Shown in pieces: positions 24,039 to 32,439 of a stretch of DNA of 64,000 nt (positions are counted from its first letter, which is position 1; every line of letters starts with the position of its first letter). The stretch comes from Rugosimonospora africana (GTDB lineage Bacteria > Actinomycetota > Actinomycetes > Mycobacteriales > Micromonosporaceae). Below the pieces are notes generated by a model. It had not been told where the DNA came from, ran no database searches, and worked only from the letters and a program-made list of their open reading frames with translations. A program made the translations under genes and the position numbers. The stretch lies in the NCBI RefSeq assembly GCF_016862975.1, contig NZ_BONZ01000032.1:1-64000 (forward strand). Reading direction: 5' to 3'.

Positions 24039-24531
24039 CCAGTGGGCCGCGCGGATCGTCGCGGACGCCCAGGTGCGGCCCGGCGACCTGGTGCTGGACG
24101 TCGGCGCCGGCGAGGGCGCGCTGACCACGCACCTTGTGGCCGCCGGCGCCCGGGTCATCGCGGTGGAACTGCACCCCGGACGGGTAGGCCGGCTGCGGGA
24201 GCGCTTCGCCGCGGCACCCGTCACCGTCGTGCGCGCGGATGCCGGCTCGTTGCGGCTTCCCCGCCGCCCGTTCCGGGTGGTGGCCAGTCCGCCGTACGCC
24301 ATTTCCAGCCGGCTGCTGCGCACGCTGTTGGGTGCCCACTCACGGCTGTTTGCCGCAGATCTCGTGCTGCAGCGGGCGGTGGTGCGGCGCTTCGCGGAGG
24401 GACGGGCGCCGGGCGCCGGACGTTGGCTGCGCCAGTGGGAGCTACGGCCGGGCCTCGCGCTTCCACGTCGGGCCTTCCGGCCGCCGCCCCAGGTCGACTC
24501 CTCCGTCCTTGTGGTGCGGCGGCGCCGTTGA
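23989..24531 (+). CDS. Short Erm-family 23S rRNA (adenine-N6)-methyltransferase
   Basis: 180 residues. GTG at 23989 puts WGWHPLSDQWAARIVADA at residues ~10-27, as in actinomycete Erm proteins. Motif I is VLDVGAGEGALTTHL, motif II VIAVELHPGRVGRLRERF, motif IV ASPPYAISSRLLR (Ser where NxPY/F has Asn), and the end is RAFRPPPQVDSSVLVVRRRR. It should methylate A2058 of 23S rRNA, giving macrolide-lincosamide-type resistance. The C-terminal helical domain of typical 250-280-residue Erms is missing. Codon 4 is TTA (23998-24000), rare in such genomes and potentially bldA-dependent. A promoter and a candidate leader peptide lie immediately upstream. Distinguishing Erm from a KsgA-like paralog needs a tree. 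Confidence 0.75.
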   Translation: MSGLPAPTPWGWHPLSDQWAARIVADAQVRPGDLVLDVGAGEGALTTHLVAAGARVIAVELHPGRVGRLRERFAAAPVTVVRADAGSLRLPRRPFRVVASPPYAISSRLLRTLLGAHSRLFAADLVLQRAVVRRFAEGRAPGAGRWLRQWELRPGLALPRRAFRPPPQVDSSVLVVRRRR

Positions 24532-24609
24532 CTTGGTTCTCGCCGGACCACCCGGGTGACGGATCGCGCAGGGACCATGGATCGTGCGGGGACTATGTCT
24601 TCCGCCGAC

Positions 24610-24643
24610 CCCTATGTAGCGGAACGCCGCCACCCTATGTAGC
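24610..24643. promoter_or_regulatory. Direct repeats CCCTATGTAGC upstream of padR
   Basis: Two exact 11-bp copies (24610-24620 and 24633-24643), 23 bp apart start to start (about two helical turns), the second 10 bp before the padR ATG. Likely autoregulatory operator and/or -10 elements. Confidence 0.5.
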
Positions 24644-24653
24644 ATAAGCCGCC

Positions 24654-24989
24654 ATGGCCCCGCCGTTACGGATCACCAATACTCTCGTGCAGGTCCTCGA
24701 GGTCTTCCTGGCCGATCCGACTGTCGAGCGCTACGGGCTCGACGTCATGCGCGCCACCGGCTGCCCGAGCGGCACCATCTACCCAATCCTCATCCGGCTG
24801 CAGGGCATCGGATGGCTGCAGACGCACTGGGAGGACATCGACCCAGTGCAGGCGGGCCGGCCGGCCCGCCGCTGGTACCGGCTCACGCCGCACGGCGCGC
24901 AGAGCGCCCGTGCCGAGCTCGCGGCGTACCGGCAGCGGCGCACGCCGCGGCGCGGCGCAGTGAAACCGAGGCCGACATGGGAATCCTGA
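24654..24989 (+). CDS. PadR-family transcriptional regulator
   Basis: 111 residues. Winged helix: ITNTLVQVLEVFLADPTVERYGLDVMRATGCPSGTIYPILIRLQGIGWLQTHWED (~6-62), with the beta-wing ARRWYRLTPHGAQSARAEL. It is a minimal PadR lacking the long C-terminal dimerisation helices. Its last 13 nt overlap the next gene (ATG 24977), so it is co-transcribed with the membrane protein it probably controls. Direct repeats just upstream are candidate operators. The ligand is unknown. Confidence 0.87.
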   Translation: MAPPLRITNTLVQVLEVFLADPTVERYGLDVMRATGCPSGTIYPILIRLQGIGWLQTHWEDIDPVQAGRPARRWYRLTPHGAQSARAELAAYRQRRTPRRGAVKPRPTWES

Positions 24990-26962
24990 CCCGTCTCACC
25001 CGCGGCTGCCTGCGGCTCGGGGTCCGCCGTTGGCCGGCAGAGCTGCGCGACGGCCTGGCCCAGGAGTGGCTCGCCGAACTGGCGGCGCTCGAGCGGGAAC
25101 CCGGTAACGCGTGGCGGCGGTTGACGTTCGCAGTGAGCCTGGCTGCCAGTCCGCTGACCTATGACGAACACGGCTTGCCGAGCAGCCGCGGAGAATGGTG
25201 GCGCGCGCCCGGTCCGGTGCTGCGCGCGTCGCTCGGGCTACTGCTCGCGGGCGGGTTCAGCCTCGGGTTCTGGCTGACCGCGCAGATGCTGCTCAACAGC
25301 CTGCTGCTCGATCATCGAGCAATCCACGAGGAATCGTCGTATCTCCGGATCGCTCTCATCGTCGCAGCCCTGGCCGCCGCGCTCACATCGGCCTACGCGG
25401 CGGTTGCCGGCTGGTGGCTGGGCGGCCGCGCCGGCGCGAGCGCGCGGGGTGCCGGGATCTGGAGACGCGCCGGCCTTGCGGTCGGCATTCTCGGCGCCGT
25501 CCTCATCGTCGCATGGCAGGGAGGAAGCGAAGAGGCGTTCGCCGGCGTTCGCCGCGGTGGCTTCGCGACCACGATCCTGGCCTGGGCGCTGGTGACCTTC
25601 GCGGTGGTCGTCGTCGCGTGCCGCCGCGTCGCGGCCGGGCAGACACGCCGGAGCTGGGGCGTTGCTGCGGCCGGAGCGTTGCTCGCATCCGTCCTGGCTC
25701 CGGTGGCGGCGGCGCCGTTCGGGGCGTTCGGTGGCGGCGAGGGTCGGTGGCAGATCGCGCTGATCGCCTGCCGGCTGTTGCCGTTGACGGTGTGCGCGGT
25801 GTCGTTCGGGTGGGCCGCGGCCCGGCCGCGGCTGGCGGGCGCGACCGCGACGGGGCCGACCGTGGTGCCGAGCGTCGGCGCCGTGGCCGCCGTGGATTTC
25901 ATTGCCGCCGTGGATTCCTTGGATTCCCTGGACTCGGTGGCCGGCGAGTTGTCGGCGCTGGACGGCGAGGTCCGGACTCGCCGGTTGACCACCACACAGG
26001 TGGCGGTGACAGTGGCGGCGGCGGGTGCGGCGGTGCTGTGGGCGATCGGCCTGGTGCTGCTGCAGCCGATGAGCGAGCCGGCGGCCGGATCGATGGGCGG
26101 GAACAATACCTACTGGGCCAGGGAGCTGCGCTGGGACGCCATCGTCGCCGTGGTGCTCGCGGTCGTCGTCTGCGCCCGCGCCCGGCGGCGGGCCACCGCC
26201 GAGGCGCTCCTCGGTGGGCTGGTCTGGCTGGCGGCCGACGTCGCGTTCGACCGGGCCGAACTGTCGCACGGCGGCATTTCCCTGGCGGCCGTCGCGGCGG
26301 GGGTGGCGGTCGTCGGCTGCTACCGCGGCATGACCGGTCGGGGGACACGTCACCGCGCCGGGCTGCTCGTCGTGGCGGCCGTCGGCACGGTGCTGTCCGG
26401 CGTGAGCCTGCTGACCGAGTCGCCGACCGACACCGAGCCCGCGCTCAACCTGGGCAGCGCGGGGGCCAGCTGCGCGCTCGGGCTCATCGCGATCGGCGCT
26501 GCCTTCAGCGCCGCCCCCCGTCTCTCCCGGATCCGGTACTCGATCTGCTGCCTCGGCGGCGCGGTCGCCGTTGCGATGCCCTGGTTGCTGCGCGACTGGT
26601 ACCCCAAGCCAACCTCGGCGCGCATGCCGCTCGGGCTGGGCTTCACCGCACTGCTGGCGATCTGCGTCGCGGTCGTGGCCTGGCGGCGGCCGGAAAAGCC
26701 AAGTCAATGGTTGCGGTACCCGGCGGTGGCCGCAGGCACCCTGCTGGTGTTCCCCGTAGTGTTCACGCCCGCCGTCATCGCACTCATGCTCATCAACGTC
26801 GGCGGCGTCTTCACCGCACTGGCCGGCAACCCACCGATCAACTCAGCCGATGAGGACGTGATTCTCATGATGCCGGCTGTACTGGCCGGGGTCGTCCTGG
26901 GCGGGCTGCTGGTGATTGGTGAGTCGGGGCGGAACCGTCCCGTCGAGTTGCCGCCCGACTGA
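24977..26962 (+). CDS. Large multi-spanning membrane protein paired with PadR
   Basis: 661 residues from ATG 24977, inside the padR 3' end. A cytoplasmic start (MGILTRLTRGCLRLGVRRWPAELRDGLAQEWLAELAALERE) is followed by ~14 hydrophobic helices (for example LGLLLAGGFSLGFWLTAQML, GLAVGILGAVLIVAW). A charged central loop (~300-330, SLDSLDSVAGELSALDGEVRTRR) separates two halves. No transporter signature or ATPase motif is seen, and I do not recognise the family. PadR-membrane protein pairs are frequent in Actinobacteria, often sensing membrane-active compounds, but that is inference here. Confidence 0.7.
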   Translation: MGILTRLTRGCLRLGVRRWPAELRDGLAQEWLAELAALEREPGNAWRRLTFAVSLAASPLTYDEHGLPSSRGEWWRAPGPVLRASLGLLLAGGFSLGFWLTAQMLLNSLLLDHRAIHEESSYLRIALIVAALAAALTSAYAAVAGWWLGGRAGASARGAGIWRRAGLAVGILGAVLIVAWQGGSEEAFAGVRRGGFATTILAWALVTFAVVVVACRRVAAGQTRRSWGVAAAGALLASVLAPVAAAPFGAFGGGEGRWQIALIACRLLPLTVCAVSFGWAAARPRLAGATATGPTVVPSVGAVAAVDFIAAVDSLDSLDSVAGELSALDGEVRTRRLTTTQVAVTVAAAGAAVLWAIGLVLLQPMSEPAAGSMGGNNTYWARELRWDAIVAVVLAVVVCARARRRATAEALLGGLVWLAADVAFDRAELSHGGISLAAVAAGVAVVGCYRGMTGRGTRHRAGLLVVAAVGTVLSGVSLLTESPTDTEPALNLGSAGASCALGLIAIGAAFSAAPRLSRIRYSICCLGGAVAVAMPWLLRDWYPKPTSARMPLGLGFTALLAICVAVVAWRRPEKPSQWLRYPAVAAGTLLVFPVVFTPAVIALMLINVGGVFTALAGNPPINSADEDVILMMPAVLAGVVLGGLLVIGESGRNRPVELPPD

Positions 26963-27142
26963 TGTCCACATAGGACGAATCCGTGGGGTGCGACGAGCCG
27001 GACCGCAGCCCGGCGCTCCACGGTTTCGTTCGCAAATGTTGACCCATGCCGAAATTTGGGGTTCGATGGGGATCTCCGTCCGAGTGATCCCCGCGATCGC
27101 GTACTCGCGGGATCGCCACACCTGGTCGTCCCGGGAGAGCCC

Positions 27143-28966
27143 TTGTCCGAGATCGAAGGCAGCGCCGTACCCGCAAACATCAGTCCTGGATCGCGCGCGT
27201 CGCGCCGCCGTTTCCTCCAGTTGTCCGCCCTGGCCGGCGCCGGCGCCGCGCTCGCCGCCCCCGGCGCCGCCGCGGCATCCGCGCCCGCCGGGCAGAAGGC
27301 CGGGCAGTCCAAGCCGCCCGTCAACGGTCGCGGCACGAACGCCACGTACTACAACGACGCGCAGTTCAACGCCGCCGATCCGTTCGTCCTACACGACGTG
27401 AGCGGGTACTACTACGCGTACAGCACCGACGGCGCCACGACGGTGGACGGCCGTTCCTATCTGTTCGCGGTCTACCGCTCGCCCGACCTCGTTACGTGGG
27501 AGCAGCTCCCCGGCGGTGCCATCCCGGCCGACGAACCCAACCGGTGGGGGAGGGACTGGTTCTGGGCACCGGCCGTCTACCACAACCGCAGCACGGGCAA
27601 ATACTTCATGTTCTACGCGGCCCGGCAGCGCGACAACGTGGAACGTGACTTCGGGTACGCCTCCTTCGAGGAGCCGTGCAAGGTGGGCGTGGCGGTGGCG
27701 GACTCACCGGCGGGTCCGTTCTCGTCGATCGCCAACCACCCGATCGACTACTTCCCGTACGACCCCGACTATCACGACGTCAATCTGATCATGGACGCGA
27801 CGCAGCTGAAGCCGCCGGCCACCCTGGCGGAGGGGCTCACCGCACCCCTGGGCACCTACATCCCCTTCATCGACCCCGACGTGTTCTTCGATGAGGACGG
27901 GCGCATCTACCTGTACTTCTCCCGCAACGCCTACCGGAACTGGGTCTGGGACACCGAACTGGGCAAGTACATCGAGGAGTCGAACATCTATGCCGTGGAG
28001 CTGACCCGGGACTGGTGGAACGACCCGACCGGCTCGACCCTGCCCAGTATCGCGCCGGCATACAGGGACGCGAACAAGCGCGTGGACGCTCCACCGGGGG
28101 CACGCCGCGACGGGTACGCGCCGATCCTGAGCTACGGGGCCGACCCGCAGGCGTGGGAAAACGCGCACGTGAACGACTACACCCTCTACCACGGCACGCG
28201 CAAGGACCGCCGGTGGGAGGAGGGCTCGACCACCTTTGTCCGGCACGTACGCGACGGCCGCGGCAAGCCCGTGCGCGTGTACTACCTGCTCTACTCGGCG
28301 AACAACTGGGAGAACGAGTACTACGGCGTGGGGTACGCGACATCCAGCGGGCCGCTCGGCCCGTTCACGAAGTATGCCGGCAATCCCATTCTCAGCGAGG
28401 ATCTGAGCCTGCCCATCTCGGGTACCGGGCACGGCAGCCTCGCCTTCTCGCCCGACGGCCAGGAGTCGTACTACGTGCACCACGGGCGTCCGGCGGACGG
28501 TCCCCGCAAGCTGTACACGTCCAGGCTCCTCATGGATGGTGCGGGTGTCGACGCGCACGGCGTTCCCGCTCTGTCCACTGTGGAGTCGGTGTCGGACGAG
28601 CCGGTGCCCTCGGGTGTCGCGCCATACCGGCTCACCACGAGCGCGGGCAAGGTCGTAGTCTCCGTCGGCCAGTCGGCGCCGGCCACCTGGACCGTACAGA
28701 GCGCCAATCGGGTTCCCATGCCACTGGCCAATCCGCTCAACCGGGTTGTCGTCGGCGTCGACCGGCCGGACGTTGTCGCGGTCGCGGCGGACGGAGCGTC
28801 GTCCGCCACGCTGACCGGTCTGCGTCCGGGCACCGCGGTGGTGACGCTCGCCTATCAGCGCCGGCTGGCGAGCGGCCAGTACGTGGACGTCGTCAATCGC
28901 CGGGGAGCGCACTCCGAACCGGTAACCCAGGTGGTACGAGTCGTCGTGACGAACCGACCGGCCTGA
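27143..28966 (+). CDS. Secreted GH43-like five-bladed beta-propeller glycosidase
   Basis: 607 residues. TTG at 27143, preceded by GGGAG, is the only plausible start that keeps the twin-arginine signal (SRRRFLQLSALAGAGAALAAPG) near the N-terminus. The catalytic domain (~65-470) has the GH43 acid set: NAADPFVLHD (general base Asp), PFIDPDVFFDEDGRIYLYFS (pKa-modulating Asp) and a downstream Glu (YLLYSANNWENEYYGVGYA). The C-terminal ~110 residues form an Ig-like/BIG2-type module (VVVGVDRPDVVAVAADG, GLRPGTAVVTLAY). Likely an arabinofuranosidase, xylosidase or arabinanase outside the cell. It converges on a secreted beta-helix protein with a shared terminator. Confidence 0.75.
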   Translation: MSEIEGSAVPANISPGSRASRRRFLQLSALAGAGAALAAPGAAAASAPAGQKAGQSKPPVNGRGTNATYYNDAQFNAADPFVLHDVSGYYYAYSTDGATTVDGRSYLFAVYRSPDLVTWEQLPGGAIPADEPNRWGRDWFWAPAVYHNRSTGKYFMFYAARQRDNVERDFGYASFEEPCKVGVAVADSPAGPFSSIANHPIDYFPYDPDYHDVNLIMDATQLKPPATLAEGLTAPLGTYIPFIDPDVFFDEDGRIYLYFSRNAYRNWVWDTELGKYIEESNIYAVELTRDWWNDPTGSTLPSIAPAYRDANKRVDAPPGARRDGYAPILSYGADPQAWENAHVNDYTLYHGTRKDRRWEEGSTTFVRHVRDGRGKPVRVYYLLYSANNWENEYYGVGYATSSGPLGPFTKYAGNPILSEDLSLPISGTGHGSLAFSPDGQESYYVHHGRPADGPRKLYTSRLLMDGAGVDAHGVPALSTVESVSDEPVPSGVAPYRLTTSAGKVVVSVGQSAPATWTVQSANRVPMPLANPLNRVVVGVDRPDVVAVAADGASSATLTGLRPGTAVVTLAYQRRLASGQYVDVVNRRGAHSEPVTQVVRVVVTNRPA

Positions 28967-28978
28967 CCCGCAGTCGGC

Positions 28979-29021
28979 GGTGCCGGTCCGCCGTCATTTC
29001 GGCTGACTGCAGACCGGCACC
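28979..29021. terminator. Bidirectional terminator: perfect 10-bp inverted repeat
   Basis: GGTGCCGGTC (28979-28988) and GACCGGCACC (29012-29021) with a 23-nt loop that itself contains GACTGC pairing with GCAGTC just upstream. It lies between the convergent GH43-like and beta-helix genes, 13 bp after one stop and 11 bp before the other. Confidence 0.65.
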
Positions 29022-29031
29022 GGAAGTGTGA

Positions 29032-30177
29032 CTAGTAGGTGTTGCCCGCGGTCGTCAGCCGCGTCTCGCCCGCCGGCAGGGCAGGGCAGCCCGCACTGCC
29101 GGGCCAGGTCGCGCCGGCCGGGTCGAGCACCCACGTGGGCAGGTTGGCCGAGCTGCCGATCAGCCAGGTGCCGAGGTCGTTGTTGGTGAACCTGTTGTGG
29201 TAGGACGAGCAGTCGCCGTCGCCGACCTCTTCCCGGTAGTGCGCGCCCTGGGTGGAGGAGCGGACGAAGTCGTTGGCCCCGAACGTGTTCGAGTCGAACG
29301 TGTTGTAGTCGCTCGCATCCCGTACCTTCACCGGATCGCTGCTGACGCCGGTGATGGAGTTGGCGGAGAACGTGTTGTGCGAACTCTTGTGCGTCATGTA
29401 GAGCGCGTGGATGTAGCTGTTCTCCGAGTTGCGCAGGTCCACGAACGAGTTGTTGGCGATCCGGTTGTTCGACGACTCGGTCAGCACGATGCCGCCGTAC
29501 CCACAGCGGAGCCAGTTCTCGTCGGTGCAACTGCCGCCCGTGTAGGCGTTGCCGATGTCGGTGATCAGCATTCCGAAGATGGTGTTGCCGTTCAGACCCC
29601 GGGCCGATGGCAGCCCCAGACCCGAGGAAGCGTGGTAGGCCCCGCCACATGGGCCGGCCGATCCGTCCAGCGAGATCGCCGAAGGGGCGAACATCTCGAC
29701 CGTCAGGTAGTAGAAGCCGAGGCCCGAGGTGCCACCGGCGTTCAGCGGCTGGCCCGCGTTACCCGCGCATGCCATGAACCACGGATCGCCGATGTACCGG
29801 TTCGATCCGCTGGCCCGCGCGTTCACGAACACCGGGCGGGCGGCGATGCCGGGCAGCCCCTCGCCGTACTGGTAATCGTCCGGCATGAACGAAATCGTGT
29901 AACCCGGCCGGTACGTGGTCCAGGTGATGCCCGCGGCAACATACGTACCCGCGTGGATCCGCACCTCGACGTCCTCGTCCAGCGGGCCCGCCGCCACCAG
30001 TTGCTGGACCCGGGTCAGGGTCTTCACCGCGGTCGTCGTCGTCGCGCCGTCGTTGGTGTCGGACCCGTTGGCGTTCATGTAGATGGTCTGGACACCGGCC
30101 GCCGAGGCCGGCCGGGCAAAGGACGTGACGCCCAAGGCGACGACGGCCACGGCGACAATGCTGAAGATCTTCTTCAT
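29032..30177 (-). CDS. Secreted right-handed parallel beta-helix protein (lyase-like)
   Basis: 381 residues. ATG 30177 has GGGGAG upstream. Sec signal peptide MKKIFSIVAVAVVALGVTSFARPASA, cleaved near residue 26. The mature part starts IYMNANGSDTNDGATTTTAVKTLTRVQQL, typical of pectate-lyase/DUF1565-like beta-helices. It shows regular helix rungs (GIVLTESSNNRIANNSFVDLRN, MTHKSSHNTFSANSITGV, DASDYNTFDSNTFGANDF). Six or more Cys suggest disulphides. Probably a polysaccharide-binding or -cleaving protein (pectin or alginate class); catalytic residues cannot be assigned. Neighbours are other cell-wall degraders. Confidence 0.75.
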   Translation of the reverse strand: MKKIFSIVAVAVVALGVTSFARPASAAGVQTIYMNANGSDTNDGATTTTAVKTLTRVQQLVAAGPLDEDVEVRIHAGTYVAAGITWTTYRPGYTISFMPDDYQYGEGLPGIAARPVFVNARASGSNRYIGDPWFMACAGNAGQPLNAGGTSGLGFYYLTVEMFAPSAISLDGSAGPCGGAYHASSGLGLPSARGLNGNTIFGMLITDIGNAYTGGSCTDENWLRCGYGGIVLTESSNNRIANNSFVDLRNSENSYIHALYMTHKSSHNTFSANSITGVSSDPVKVRDASDYNTFDSNTFGANDFVRSSTQGAHYREEVGDGDCSSYHNRFTNNDLGTWLIGSSANLPTWVLDPAGATWPGSAGCPALPAGETRLTTAGNTY

Positions 30178-30249
30178 GCTCTCCCCGCAGAGATGGATGT
30201 GGATGACACGTCCAGCACCCTATCCCGCGGAGTACCGCGGTGTGGATGG

Positions 30250-31251
30250 TCAGCCGATGACCACCTTGCCCCGGGCGTGCTCGACCTCCAGGTATCGCAT
30301 GGCCTCGGCCGCCTGCGCGAGCGGGTACTGCCCGTCGATGACCGGCGTGATCGTGCCGTTGGCGGCAAGCTGGGCGAGCACTGTCAGGTGCTCCCCGGTC
30401 GGGTGCGCAGCGAAGACCACCAGCCGTTGCCGGCGTGTCAACGGTGCGGCGAGCCGGGCCTTGAGGATCAGCCCGAGCGGCCCGATCAGGCTCCCGCCCC
30501 GGGAGACCCCGCCGCCGCTGAGCAACAGGGTGCCGGTCGGGGCCAGCACGCGCCGCAGGTCGGTCAGGGACCGGTTGCCCACCAGGTCGAAAATCAGATC
30601 GTATCGCTGCCCCTGGCCCGGGCCGGCCGCGTCGGCATGGAAAGCGGTGAAGTCGTGCCGGGTGTAGTCGATCACGTGGTGCGCGCCGAGCGAATGCAGC
30701 AGGTCGACGTTGCGGGTGCTGCATACCGCGGTCACCTCGGCGCCCAGATGCACGCCGAGTTGCACGGCGAAGGTACCCACGCCGCCGGAGGCGCCGTTGA
30801 CCAGCAGGCGCTGCTCGGGTCGGATTCGACCGACGTCGCGCAGCGCTTCCAGCGCGGTGGCGCCAGCCAGTGGCAGCGACGCCGCCTGGGCGAAGCTGAG
30901 GTTCGCGGGCTTGCGCACCACCAGGGCGGCTGGGGCGCACACGTAGTCGGCCAGGGCGCCGTCGGCCTCGCCGAAGACCTCCTCGCCGGGGTGCAGTCCG
31001 GTCACGCCCGGGCCGACCGTGTCCACCTCGCCAGCGAAGTCAGAGCCCCGGCCACGTAGCTTGGGGCGGCGCAGGCCCATGCCCAGCCGGGCAAGGTACG
31101 GGTCGCCGCGCATCAGGTGCCAGTCCCGAGCGTTGAGCGTGGCCGCCCGGACGCGCACCAGCACCTGTCCCTCGCCGGGCTCGGGCCGCGACACCTCGCG
31201 CAGCGCGAGCACGTCGGGGGAGCCGTACCGGTCCTGCACGATCGCCTTCAT
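30250..31251 (-). CDS. NAD(P)-dependent MDR oxidoreductase
   Basis: 333 residues. Start MKAIVQDRYGSPDVLALREVSRPEPGEGQVLVRV is typical of zinc-less quinone oxidoreductase-like MDR proteins. The Rossmann turn is LLVNGASGGVGTFAVQLGVHLGAEVTAV (~138-165), with the cofactor helix CSTRNVDLLHSLGAHHVIDYTRHDF. The C-terminal QYPLAQAAEAMRYLEVEHARGKVVI completes the GroES-like fold. It reduces an unknown enone or quinone. It lies 72 bp downstream of the beta-helix gene start on the same strand, so it precedes that gene in transcription, but no link in function is apparent. Confidence 0.85.
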   Translation of the reverse strand: MKAIVQDRYGSPDVLALREVSRPEPGEGQVLVRVRAATLNARDWHLMRGDPYLARLGMGLRRPKLRGRGSDFAGEVDTVGPGVTGLHPGEEVFGEADGALADYVCAPAALVVRKPANLSFAQAASLPLAGATALEALRDVGRIRPEQRLLVNGASGGVGTFAVQLGVHLGAEVTAVCSTRNVDLLHSLGAHHVIDYTRHDFTAFHADAAGPGQGQRYDLIFDLVGNRSLTDLRRVLAPTGTLLLSGGGVSRGGSLIGPLGLILKARLAAPLTRRQRLVVFAAHPTGEHLTVLAQLAANGTITPVIDGQYPLAQAAEAMRYLEVEHARGKVVIG

Positions 31252-31471
31252 CGCCGCCGCCTCTCCGCCGGCCCGCCGGTGAGCCCGGCCTGCATCGATG
31301 GTAGGAGCCGCGGTCGCGGGCCCACATCGGGGAAACCCCCGGAGGCACAGTCATCGACGAGGGTCCGCCGAGCCCGCCGGTGATCGCGGTTGTGTAAACG
31401 CCGTCTACTCTCAGCCGATGTGAATGGCCTCCAGTGACCACCAAGTTCGGCCGTGCAGGGGGAGCACCGGG
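31252..31471. other. Divergent intergenic region
   Basis: 220 bp between the MDR oxidoreductase and the L7/L12-like membrane protein. TACTCT near 31405 is a possible -10. No gene or clear operator was recognised. Confidence 0.3.
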
Positions 31472-31852
31472 ATGGATTGGAAGAAGCTACGCCGGCTGGA
31501 CGGACTCCCGTCCAGGGTCTTGACGGTCGGGCTGGTCAATTACCTCGTCGCGGACAAGCTCTTTGGCGACCAGCACGGTGGCCTGGCGGCGGTCGGCGGC
31601 GCGTTCCTCGTGGTCCTGATTGTCACCTGGGTCGTACGCCGGATCTCCGGAGCGACGTGGCGTGAGGCTGTGTGGCCACGACGCGAGCCGCCAACCCGGG
31701 AGCGGCTGCCCTCGACCATGGCGTCGGTCCATGAACTCGTCGAGACCGGGCAGAGGATCCAAGCCATCAAGATGTACCGCGAACTGACTGGTGCGGACCT
31801 GAAATCGAGTGTTGAAGCCGTGGACGCCATGAGGGCCACGAGGAAGAAGTGA
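31472..31852 (+). CDS. Membrane protein with ribosomal L7/L12-like C-terminal motif
   Basis: 126 residues from ATG 31472, with GGGGAG upstream. Two hydrophobic segments (VLTVGLVNYLVADKLFG, GLAAVGGAFLVVLIVTWVVRRI, ~18-60) are followed by a linker. The tail RIQAIKMYRELTGADLKSSVEAVDAM resembles the bL12 C-terminal helix-loop-helix that contacts translation GTPases (KI-AIK-RE-TGLGLKEAK-VD). Short actinobacterial proteins combining TM helices with this element are known as domain architectures but poorly characterised. A role in recruiting a partner to the membrane is speculation. Confidence 0.7.
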   Translation: MDWKKLRRLDGLPSRVLTVGLVNYLVADKLFGDQHGGLAAVGGAFLVVLIVTWVVRRISGATWREAVWPRREPPTRERLPSTMASVHELVETGQRIQAIKMYRELTGADLKSSVEAVDAMRATRKK

Positions 31853-31894
31853 CGTCTGCGGCGCTCACGCCATGCGGTATCGACACCGTCCCCC

Positions 31895-32386
31895 TCACCG
31901 TCGTAGGCACTTCGCCCAATCGCGTACGCGGTCCACGTCCGCGCGCGTCCAACCGAGCGCCGGATCGATCGACACAAGCAGCGTAGGCGCGAGGCGTTCG
32001 GCGGCCCACCGGTGAGCCGCCGGAGTGTGGTTGTCGTCGATCCAGGCCGCCGGACGGTCGCCGACGACAGCGTCGATCGCTGGAACCTTGAGTTCGGTTT
32101 CGAACGGGACCGGCGGGAAACGGACCACGGGCAACGGCTCCACGCCCAGCAGCGGCAGGTAGAGTTCGTTGGCGTTCTCGCCCCAGCCGGTTGCCCACCA
32201 CACCTCTCCCACGGCAGCGAGTTCGCGGATCCAGCCGCCATGCGCGACGCAATATCGCTCTGGCTCCTCGCCCTCGAAGAACACGCGTTCCTGGTAGCCG
32301 TCTGGACAGGTAGGCGCGGCGAACGGATTCAGGACGCCATCCAGATCGAGCAGGACAACGGGCACCGTCTGATCCACGGGTTCCAT
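31895..32386 (-). CDS. HAD-superfamily hydrolase-like protein
   Basis: 163 residues from ATG 32386; an in-frame GTG 5 codons upstream is possible. HAD motif I is VVLLDLDGVLNPFAAP (nucleophile Asp, DLDGV). WWATGWGENAN is in the motif II position and AAWIDDNHTPAAHRWAAE in motif IV. Only short inserts are present, so it is a capless HAD (HAD_18-like), possibly a small phosphatase or nucleic-acid end-processing protein. It lies 53 bp downstream of the broken adenylate-kinase-like gene on the same strand. Confidence 0.75.
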   Translation of the reverse strand: MEPVDQTVPVVLLDLDGVLNPFAAPTCPDGYQERVFFEGEEPERYCVAHGGWIRELAAVGEVWWATGWGENANELYLPLLGVEPLPVVRFPPVPFETELKVPAIDAVVGDRPAAWIDDNHTPAAHRWAAERLAPTLLVSIDPALGWTRADVDRVRDWAKCLRR

Positions 32387-32439
32387 TTTATGAGTGCCCA
32401 CCGAGCGAGCGAGCGGCCGGCAACGATGTCACCGACCGC

